Shown: positions 32,724-43,400 of the stretch, in pieces | How positions within the stretch are numbered: position 1 is the stretch's first letter | Layout of the letters: each line of letters starts with the position of its first letter | Assembly: GCA_014155875.1 (NCBI GenBank) | Contig: JACEFZ010021729.1 | Coordinates: 1-64,000, forward strand | Direction of reading: 5' to 3' | From: Cepaea nemoralis | Lineage: Eukaryota; Mollusca; Gastropoda; Stylommatophora; Helicidae | Length of the DNA stretch: 64,000 bases | Notes under the pieces: model-generated | The model's database searches: none | Told to the model about the DNA's origin: nothing | What the model saw: the letters and a program-made list of their open reading frames with translations, nothing else | Made by a program: the position numbers and the translations under genes

Positions 32724-32745
32724 GAGAGAGAGAGAGGGGGGGGGG
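32656..32745. repeat. (AC)n microsatellite
   Basis: About 31 AC units followed by (GA)n and a G-run. Confidence 0.97.
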
Positions 32746-32799
32746 ACATTCAAGGTTTTCATTTGAAACCCCCTCGTATTATATATTCAGCATTACTAT

Positions 32800-33118
32800 G
32801 AACCGTAAGATATAGCATTAGGAGTGAGGAAATTAGGAGACGACTAGGTCTGAAACCAGTCATAAATTCCAATAAAGAACAACAGATTACATGGTTTGGC
32901 CACCTCACAAGAATGCCCTTGTACCATACTGCCACAAAGAGCCACATTGAAGAAATATGATGGATACGGAGCAAGGGAAAGACGACGTAAAATATGGAGT
33001 GAAGTTATCAAGAACACCGTTACAGACATGAATTCCAACTTACAAACTGCATTAGAAAGAGCACATAAAAGATCTTCACACTCTCTCTCTCTCCCTCCCC
33101 CACCCACCCCAATACTTC
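32800..33118 (+). mobile_element. LINE G 3' fragment
   Basis: It reads EIRRRLGLKPVIN, then QQITWFGHLTRMP, a typical LINE C-terminal block, with a stop soon after. It ends in (CT)n at 33078-33100. 33120-33480 holds only poly-purine and poly-pyrimidine runs. Confidence 0.65.
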
Positions 33119-33479
33119 ACTGAGGTAAATGGGAGAAGAGAAGAAGAATAAGAACAACAACAATAATAACAACGCTACTATATGGCGAATACACATGCAT
33201 AATTGCATAATGAACAAATACTTGAAATAGGAAAGTCGAAAAGGAGCCCTGGAGATGTGGATATACAGAAGAACAGATCGATCGTTTTTCACACCCTCCC
33301 CCTCTCTCCCCCCCCCCCCCAAAAAAAAAAAGAACAACAACAACAAACAAACAAATTAATTACAGAGGTTCTAGAAATGCTGGGGATGAAAGCAAATTTC
33401 ATTAAAGAAATGTTAATGAAAAAAGATTTTTGTTTTTGTTTTTGTGTAGTCTTAAAAGACTAAAAAAAGACTATTAAAA

Positions 33480-33648
33480 GATTAAAAGGTATGGCACTCG
33501 TGTTCAAACCATACCGGATGAAAGAGTTGGTTGCAGGTGAGCAAGAGTTAGACAGTGGTACAAGTGGGAAGATAACATCAAGAAATTGACCTACAGCAAT
33601 TCGTCAGTGTAAACAAGGGAGAGATCTGTCGACTAACTAACTAACTCT
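33480..33648 (+). mobile_element. LINE G-like 3' end with (ACTA)n tail
   Basis: GGTGAGCAAGAGTTAGACAGT and GTACAAGTGGGAAGATAAC parallel 61895-61940 (AAGCGAGCAAGAGGTAGACAACG, TACAAGTGGAACTTG). It is followed by ATCTGTCGACTAACTAACTAAC, the tail sequence of family D, so two elements may be joined here. Confidence 0.5.
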
Positions 33649-33845
33649 TATTTCTCTGTCGATACATTGTCCCAGTTGTCGCAACATGTTCCAGTTTTCC
33701 TCCTCTCACGTGCATATCACATGTATACAACAGTAGGTATATATATATATATATACATTACACGTATAGTTTACTGTCTTTCGTGGACAGTTTGTGTTCA
33801 TTTGTAGTGAAGTTTAAAAGTGTACCGGTTGAGATCACTGTGAGC

Positions 33846-33957
33846 CAGGGTTGCCATTCCAGATGTGTTACATCTAGATCTAAATGTTTTTACCTGCGTC
33901 TAGATGTTGTTTGTTCCGTTTCTAGATGTTTTCTGTCAATTAAAAGTGGCAACCCTG
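33846..33957. mobile_element. Short hAT-like MITE just upstream of NAPEPLD
   Basis: Terminal repeats CAGGGTTGCCATT and AGTGGCAACCCTG enclose 112 bp. Flanks CTGTGAGC and CTCTGAGC are an 8-bp duplication with one mismatch. The interior repeats CATCTAGAT and TCTAGATGTT. It ends 50 bp before the NAPEPLD start codon. Confidence 0.8.
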
Positions 33958-34007
33958 CTCTGAGCTAGGTGGGTTGGCAAGATCTCTTACGTAAAGTCTG
34001 GGACAGA

Positions 34008-34190
34008 ATGGCGAGCTCAGAGCCAGAGAACGAAATGATGGATCAGAATAATGTTGATGAATGGACCAGGCCAATTTACGAACATGGTCGCTATAAGAAT
34101 CCATGGGAAACTTGGCGAGAAATATCATACACAGGATTATTCAAGTTTGTGTTCCTGACGAAGCGCGAAACAAATGTCCCTAATAAAGTG
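34008..34190 (+). CDS. NAPEPLD: NAPEPLD exon 1
   Basis: 61 codons with the acidic start [15 protein letters not shown] and then [20 protein letters not shown], corresponding to the mammalian NPWPTW region. The donor is AAAGTG|GTAAGA, phase 0. Intron 1 is 8.8 kb. Confidence 0.9.
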
Positions 34191-34412
34191 GTAAGAACAA
34201 TTTTATTTAATTTATATATTACAATTTTTATAACAATTTTTGAACAACAATCTTACAATCAATGCAGTTAGTAGTACTACTAGTATTCAGTACTAGAAGT
34301 AGTAGTAGTTAGTTGTATAGTAATAATAATATACTAATAATAGTATATATAGTATTAATTAGTATCATTTAATAGTAATAGTAATAGTATAATTATATAT
34401 AGTACTAATAGG

Positions 34413-34444
<32 letters not shown>

Positions 34445-37400
34445 TATATATAGATATATTATATATATATATACATATAATTATTAATAGTACAGTAGTC
34501 ATGTATAGACCAAGAGAAATGATGCTGGATGGATTGAGACAGTGGCATGGAGGAATATCATCAGCAGAATTGATCCAGAACATCATAGACCGAGATCTGT
34601 GGAGAGCCATGAACACTTACGCCAGATGGCAGGGCACTTGATGATGAATGTAATTACTAATACTAATATAGTATTACTGTTTATATATCCCATATAGTAA
34701 TTACTTCAGTATTTATTATTTACTAGTTCATTATTATTATTATTTCAATATCTGTGTGGTTATTAAATTGAAGAAGTAATATTATTACATTATTACTAAT
34801 AATCTTAAATGGACTTAAGAGTAAGACAAGGCTAAGACAAAAATGTCAAAGACTTCAAAGAGCCTGTAAAGTAAAGAGATGAAAATATTGTCGTGTAATA
34901 AACTATAAGTTGAGTTGAGTTGAGTTGAGTTAAGAACCGACATCACTGCACTCAGGACATTCCCATACAGTGCTCCGTCCCCTCGTTCAACAGCCAGCGA
35001 AGAGTCATACTACTAATCGTTCCCACCGCTATCTGATTAAAAGTTCTCCTGGTCTTCCCTCTAGTTTTGAGATTCTTCCAGAACCCCTGCCGAATCCCCG
35101 CAATCTCATTCTTTCCACATATGGGTTCTCAATCTGTTCCTCCGCCTTCTCCACCTGGTCCCACAAGCGCACAAACATCTCCCCTTGTCCATAGGCAAAA
35201 TACCACCAAGAGGTGCATTCCCTGCTAGCCTATCAGCATGTCCATTCACCCGTACCCCCGCATGGCCAGGGCAAAATATCCATACAATTCTCACAATCTG
35301 TGACCTCTGAAGCGACGAGAGCCATTCCACACTGAAACATTCCTTTCTCCACCTTACTAAGCATACTCTTTGAATCCGTAATGAATACAACGTGTGTTGC
35401 AGTAGTCTCCTCTAGCCAACGGAATGCCGCTGTTACTGCCTCCACCTCCATTCTCATGCTGGAGGTCGTAGTCTCATATGCCAGACTCTCCTTTTTCAAG
35501 ACTCGTCCATTAGCCTTTGCAATAAAGCCCCAACCACTACGTCTGTTTCTCACCACTGACCCATCGGTGTAGATGACTATGTCACCTTGATGTGTGTTAC
35601 TCTGGATCAGCTGTTGCACTTCAAACTCAGTGCGGCCCGCTGCCCATTCTCTGCACTCACGACCCAGTGTTATTATTACATTGTGCCAGTCCATCATGTC
35701 TTCCGGAACTTCAACCCACTCTCTTTCACGATTGATGGTCTCTAGATCACACACCTGACGTATAGAAAGTTCTGCCTGTGCCATCCAGGACCTGCCTCGT
35801 CTTAGTCTATGACCCTTGACTATATCCATGGCTGCATGCAGCGGGTGATCCCTATCTGCAGCAACTCTCAGGTACCATTTGGCCTGAAGGACCCTATGCC
35901 TATCCGTCACTGTTAGTAGCACCAGGATATGCCTCATGCATATAATTGGTGTGTCCATTGTGCACCCCGGGATTACCCACATGGCAGCATTTTGTATGCG
36001 CTCCAACCTTTCAAGCTGTCTCTTTGATACTGTCAGCAGCCCCAAACCATACTCAATGACAGAAATTATTAACTGTTGAAAGAGCCTGTACAGCATCCTC
36101 TGATCTACCCCGGTTGCTGCCATAGCCCTCAATGCATTAAGTCCCCTACAAACTATATATAGTATGAATAAACTATAAGTAAAGTATAAATAGTTTAGGG
36201 AAATAGAAGGGAAAATTCTTAACTAACTGGATAATTTTAAATACATCAGATGGATAGTGCACATCAGAGATTAGGAACATAATAAGGCAAGAAAAAGCTG
36301 CATTTCAGGAAATGAAAAGTATCTTATACATAAGTCACTATCATTGAATGTAAGTTAGAAAGAAGAGATGCTAAAGTGCTATATAGAATCTGTTTTGCTG
36401 TATGGCAGTGAATCTCAGAATGTAAATGAACAAATTAGGAAGAACTTGGAGGCAACAGAGATGTGGTTCCTGAGATCAATCAATCAATCATGTGCCATGC
36501 CGGAAAGCGTGGGCGGTCATGACTCGCCATTTCACTCGATCACCAGTGTCGTGGATCAGCTCAGTGTTCCTGTCTCGTCCATGCCATGTGGCCAAGCCAT
36601 CCAGGTATTTTCCTCTCGGTCTTCCTCTTGGTCTGTTCCCCTCGATCTTGCCAGTTGTCACCAAGTTCTCCAACCCATTTCTTCTCATAACATGTCCAAA
36701 AAATTTTGACTGTCTACGTCTAATTTCTCTAATCAGTCTACGATGTTCATTTGTCTCCTGTAGTACTTGGTCATTGGTTTTTCTGTCTGTCCATGGTATT
36801 CTTTGCATTTTCCTCAGAAACCACATTTCTGCAGCCATCAGATGCTTTTCAGCTTGACTGCTCATTGTCCAAGTTTCACATCCATACAAAAGAACAGGCT
36901 CTATGTATCCCCTCAACACTCTTTTTCTCGTTTCAATTGACATCTTTTTATTGGTCAGAATGTTTTTCATCTTGCTAAAGGCTACTTTCGCCATGGCGAT
37001 TCTTGTTCTAATCTCTTCAAGGCATCTCCCATCAGATGTTATAACTGTTCCAAGATAATTGTACCGATTCACTTGTTGAAGAATATTTCCATTTACTCGT
37101 ATATTACATTGTGGCACTTCTTCCTTCCTACTGACGACCATAACCTGAGTCTTTTTACAATTTAATTCTAACCCCAGTTGCTCACTGTGTACAACAACCG
37201 CATCTACTAATTGTTGCAAGTCCTGCGCATTGTCTGCAATTAATACTGTATCATCTGCATATCTAATGTTATTGATGTTTCGTCCTCCAATGCTGATTCC
37301 ATTTATATCCTCTACATTTCTGAAAATATTTTCACTGTACAGGGAAAAAAGATCTGGAGACATCACACATCCCTGCCTAACACCTCTCTTAATTGGCTGA

Positions 37401-40400
37401 TATTGTCCCACTTCATTATCAATCCTTATTGCAGCTTGTTGTTTCCAATATATGATTTTTATAAGTCTAATGTCTTTCCCATCAATTTGTAGATCTGCAA
37501 GCATATCCACCATGCTGACATGTCTAACGCTATCAAAAGCCTTTGTATAGTCAATAAAGCAAAGATGTATATCCTTGTTTACTTCTATAGCACGTTCAAT
37601 AACTGTTCGCAGCATATACACAGCATTTACTGTACCCTTTCCTTCTACAAACCCGCATTGTTCTTCCCCTATTTCAGGTTGTATCTTCTTCCTCATTCTT
37701 TGCATGATAATTCTTAGCAAAATCTTTGTGATGTGACTCATTATACTAATTGTTCTATGTTGATCACATTCCAAGGTTCCTGATTATGATGATTACCTGA
37801 AAGAGGCTAATGAAACTAGAACAATATTATATACAACAATAAGAAAGAGACAAACAGCTTTCTTTGGTCATATGATAAGAAGAGGGGCATTGGAGAACAT
37901 CGGAACAACTGGAAAGATCGAGGGGAAGAGAGGCAGAGGCCAACCAAGAGAATCTTACTGCATGAATTGAGATGGTGGTATGGAGGAATATCATCAGCAG
38001 AGTTGATCTAGAACACCAAAGACCGAGATCTGTGGAGAGCCATGAACTCCTACACCAGCTGGCAGGGCACTTGACGATGATGACAAGTATAAATAAGTTC
38101 AAGGTTCATAGAACAATAAGATTGTTTTGTTGTACGCATGAGTCGTGACTACCTAAGTTCAGGTTGTGGTTGTCTTTTGTTTGTTGTCTCCCACAGAATC
38201 CTTACTGTTGCCTTTTTATTTAATTTTATGATATAAAATATATTTCTTCTTCTTTCGTATGCTTGAAATATGTCTATAACTGCAATGTTGTCTCTTGTAT
38301 AAATTTAACTGTCTTTTTTAGTTCACTCAGCGGTCCATAGAGTTTATCTTCCACTGTCGTCTCTCTAGGCCAGAGGGTTTGCCTAGACATGTTGTAATTT
38401 GGGCAGTCTTGGAGTATGTGCTCTGCTGTCTGTGACGCTATCCACATGTGCACATGGCTGAGTCACCAATCTTGAATTTTGTATACATGTGGTTGCGTAA
38501 TCTATTGTGTCCTGTTCTGAGGCGCAGAATAATGACTTGTTCTGGTCTGTCCATAATGTGGTAGTCGTCTTGAGCAGGTTTTGGTGGCTTTCTGACTGAT
38601 TTGATCATTCTTTACTTTTGGTGGTATGTAACGGGCACATCAGGCTGTTCTTCTTTTGCTCCTTCCTTAGCCAATCGATCAGCTCTGTCTTTTCCGGGTA
38701 CTCCACAGTGGGATGGTATCCACTGTATGGTGACCTTATGCTGACTGCTAAGTTCAGAAAGTAGTGTCCTTAGTACTGGTAATTTATCAGACAGGAGTGC
38801 CTCGAGTACTGATTTTGCATCTGTCAATAGCACCACAGGTTGTGTACCATGGCTGGTATTTAGTAATTTCTCTGTTGCTATCTTGATTGCCTCAATTTCA
38901 GCATCATAGTTATGGCAGTACTTTCCTGTTGGTACTCTGGCCGTGTCCCTAGTATTATTTGGGTATTCTATGTACACTCCCGCTCCTCCATTTCGAACAG
39001 CATTTTGTGCTGACCCATCTGTGTAGACTCGGATCCAGAGGTCCTGTGGGTATTCTTCATCAAGGAAGCTGAGAGTGGCTGTTCTGCGCTGTACACTGTT
39101 CTGTTCTTCCTTGTCAAATACTTCCTCTCACTTTTGTCTGGATTTGTAATGATAGTCTATTTTCATCTTTCCATGGAGTTCTCTCTGGTATAGTTTTCAG
39201 GGGGATACCAACTGTGGGCAGATTGGTGGTTTCTCTGCAGAGTCGTTTGGCCTGGTGGATAAAACTGCTTCTTTTCAACCGCCCCATAGCTAAGTTTTCA
39301 AATCTGTTCTTCATAGGGTGGCCTGGCAAGCTGAGGAACTTTTCTGCTTGTATTAGCGTTTTCGTATCTCTGCGCTCTCTCAGTGCTTGTGTCCTCCCCA
39401 TCTTCTCCATCTCCACTATAGGGGTTGATCTCATCCCTCCTGTGGTGACTCTAAGTGCTTGATTTTGCACCTTGTCCAGCTCTTGTAGTGTGGTTTTTTA
39501 TACTGAACATCACACAGTTGACCCGTATTCCAGGTGTGGTTGTATGCTCTGTTGATAAACTTTGCTAAGTATTTCCCACTGGCTCCACATGTGGTTCCAC
39601 TTAGTTTTCTCAGGATGGCTATTTTCCTTCTGGCTTTTGCTACTGCTTTGTTGATGTGCTTTCTCCATGTCAGCCTGCCATCAAATGTTACTCCAAGGTA
39701 TGTTGGTTCTTTATCTTCTCTAGGGGTATTCCATTTATCTGGATGATCCCTGCCTTTTGTTTTGGAGAGAGGGTAAATAGAGTGGTGCTGCACTTGTCAG
39801 TGTTTATGCTGACACACCATCTATTTGCCCATGCAACAAATGCATCTACAGCTCTTTGTAGCGATCTGGTGGCCACTGATGCATGTTCATTTGTGCTCCA
39901 TAGAACCAGGTCATCAGCGTACATTGCCGCTTTAATTCCATGCAGGTAGATTAGCAACAAGATCATTGATGAAGATTAGAAAAAGTGTTTTTGAAACTTT
40001 TGCTGCAGCGATTGATCTTGAGGACGCATACAACAGAGTACCATTGGATTTTCTAATGCTTCAGCTTCTTGAACTCAAGATAAGTCTGTTCCTCCTTAGT
40101 TGGATCGCTGCAGCCCTCTTCCAATGGAAAGTAGTTTTTAAGATGTGGCAGTTGGACTTCGGAACCAATAACAATATATCCTGGCCTACCATTATCTCCG
40201 GTGCTGTTCAATGCTTACACAGTGAGAATCACCAGCGAGCAGATCACTGGACCGGGGAGGACATTGTCATATGCCGACGATGTTTTAGTGTATCGTCAAG
40301 GTAAGGATAGAGATCAGGTTGCTGTGGAACTGCAAACCGAACTCAATCGCATAAGTACTTGGTGTGCTGAAGCTGGGGCAATGGTCAACCCAACAAAGGC

Positions 40401-43400
40401 AACAGTGACATGGTTCGCTTTGAATAATCATATTGTCAACACTCCAACACCAACTGTCAATCTGTGTTCAGGGACTGGAAAGAATGCAGGCAATGAATTA
40501 CCTGCAGATACGTTTTGATCGAAGCCTTGCTTATAACGAGCACATAGACCAGGTGATAACAAAGGCCAAGCGGGGTTTGGCTGCGATGTGGATGATGGCG
40601 GCAGCAAACTGTGAGCAGCGCCATCTATGCCTCCTATATGAGGGGCTGGTCATGTCTGTTTTTGAATATGCGATGGCGATCCTGACTCTCAGCCGTAAGC
40701 TTTATTTATGTCTTTCTCAGTGTTCAGGTTTTTAACCAGTTATGCTGGTGCGATGCATGTACATTGCCCAGTCTGCTTTCTTGTAGTTCCACCTCGAGAG
40801 GGTGCTGCTTTCACTTACAAGCTCATTTTCTACGGTTAGAAAGACTGGCCGATGGTCACTGCCACCAAGTTGTTTCCCAACAATTCGTGTAATGTTCCAC
40901 TCCAGGTCTGGTGAATGAAAAGCCAGGTCAGGTGTAGTTGTAGTGTGCCATGATCTCGAGTAGAAAGTATGTGGGTCGGACGGCTTGTTAATCAAGATGA
41001 ATCTATTCTCATCCTGCCAGTCTTCTAGTCTCTCTCCTCTCTGGTCCATGTGATCATAGCCCCAGCTCTGCGAGTGGCTGTTGAAGTCGCCACACACAAT
41101 CATTTTTTTCTTTTAATGGTAGTGTGTCCAGTGCCTGTGGGCGGTCACTTGGACAGTAGTAATTGATCAGATGAAGGTCTGTATTGCCTGTCTTAAGTTT
41201 AAGTGTCTGATACTCAGCCCCTTCCATGTAAACTTCAATTTGAGAAGCAGTGATGTTATTTTTTACAAGGGTCAGTATCCCACCCTTTCGCCTGTCCTTT
41301 CGGTCAGATTGGCAACACTGGTAGACTCTGATTTTAAAGGCTATATTTTCGTTGAGGTGAGTTTCTTGCAAGCAACATACACTTACTTTTCCTTGGTCCA
41401 AGATGTTTTCTAGTTCTATTATTTTGTTGCTGACTCCCTCCGCATTCCAGTGCATTATTTTTAGTCTTTCTTTGGTATGGCCAGACGCTCTATTCTCAGG
41501 TCCCCTGGCTCCACAGGACATCTGAGAAGGACCTCCAGTAGCTGTGGTTGGACCCTTTCGAGGCATAGGGCCCGGCACTGCACCTGCCTGGGGGTCCAAA
41601 GCAGGGCGAAGCACCATAACATTTAGCACTAGTCGACATATTTCATTACGCGTGATTGCATGGCATCCTGATTTCTGTGGTGCGCCTCCTGGCTGGTTGC
41701 CTCCGTCTTCAGCACCTTTCCTTTGCTAGAGCAGACTGTGGTCTTACTCGAGTTTAGGTGTGTAGGCACGCACACACGTGTCTGCGCATGCATGTACATG
41801 CATACACATCTAGAGCGTTCTGGTTATTTCTTGGTGCCAGTGCTGCCCCTTCTCCTGTTAGTTAAAACAGCTCCACCACGAGAAGGCCAGGAGTTGGACT
41901 TTCGCTGCAAAGGTGATGAATGCACGAGCCATTGGGGTATTTATGCAAGGTTGGGCGCTCACCCCAACCCCGCCCCTGGCTACATACAGTAACATTTAGA
42001 ACCATTTAAAATATATATCGCGGGTGATTCATGTCTTAGTGTGCCCTTAGACTCTAAAGCTAGTGCAGAGACCGAAAGAAAAGATGTCTGCGAAAGTCAA
42101 CAAGAGAGTTGGAACATTAAAATGTTTGCTAAGTCTATTATATTGTCAGTTGATACATGAACATTTTTGATTCGTAAATTTTCCCATCAAAGGGATAATT
42201 CATTTTAATTTCACATTAATTTTCTTATAACAATGTTTGTTTTATTCTTTAGAAAGGTGGTGGTCACCGAAACATTGGACAGTTATATTGTATTTTATTG
42301 TTACAAAGTTCATTGGTATATTATTACATTATTTTCACTGTTTTCCCCCAGCATTTTGTTTTTGTAGTCTGAGAACCTAGTCATGTTTATATAAGTGTTT
42401 GTTTTTATTATGTGTTCTCAGGATTTAAAATACATTTTTAATCTAGCGTGCCTGGCGAAGGGGTTATGAGCGCTATTCGCAAACCCGTATACCGCATTCA
42501 AGACACTGCTGTGGGTGATTTGAAAGGAGACCATCTTGTGTTGGTTTTCATATAAGGTATGAGTGTTGGTTGTTCAGAAAGCAATGGCAAACTACTGAAC
42601 ATAAACTTGCCAAGAAATCACAAACAGCCAAAAATTGCTGAGGTTGACTGTGACGACCTTTAAAGGAAATTCAACTAAATATACTATTAGGTATATACAT
42701 GTGTGTGTGCAGTTATTGACAGACAACAACAATAAAATATGGCATTTAGGAATGTAGGCACGTATTTGTGCATCTGAATTAATGTGTTCATTTTTGGCAG
42801 GTAGGCAGACAAGTAGGTAGTTAGTTATGCTTGCATGTAAATTGGGCAGCTCTGGAGACAGCCTGAAGTTGGTAGGCTGGAGATATGGGCAGCTCTGGAG
42901 ATAGCCTAAAGTTGGTAGCCTGGAGATAAACATGTCTGCCTCTTACTTGTCTATTTCAGGAACTTGACAGAGCTTTGCCTGTGGTGACACCGGACCTCTC
43001 AGAGTTCAGTACATCACCTGCCTCCGGCATACGCCACATGTGGATTGGCCATGCGTCTTCACTTGTCCAGTTTGACGGCATTACATTGCTGACTGATCCT
43101 GTGTTCAGCGATCGGTGTTCTCCATCTCAGTGGTTTGGGACCAAGAGATACAGGCCTACACCTTGTAGAATAGAGGATCTGCCTGATGTTGATTGTGTTC
43201 TCATCAGCCACAATCATTATGATCACCTGGATCGTAGCACTGTTCTTGACCTGAACAAAAGGTTTGTCTGATGCATTCATTCTTGCAGATTTTCACTGTT
43301 TGGAATTTGGTTGTTTTACTGTATGGTGGTGCCTTTGTGTTACATTATGATCACCGGGATCATGGCAGTGTTCTTCCCAAACAAGAGGTGTGCCTGATGC

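Noticed and set aside
33783..33968. 61-codon frame just upstream of NAPEPLD as an upstream coding exon
   Set aside because: Half of it lies inside the hAT-like MITE and it does not resemble the N terminus of any NAPE-PLD.
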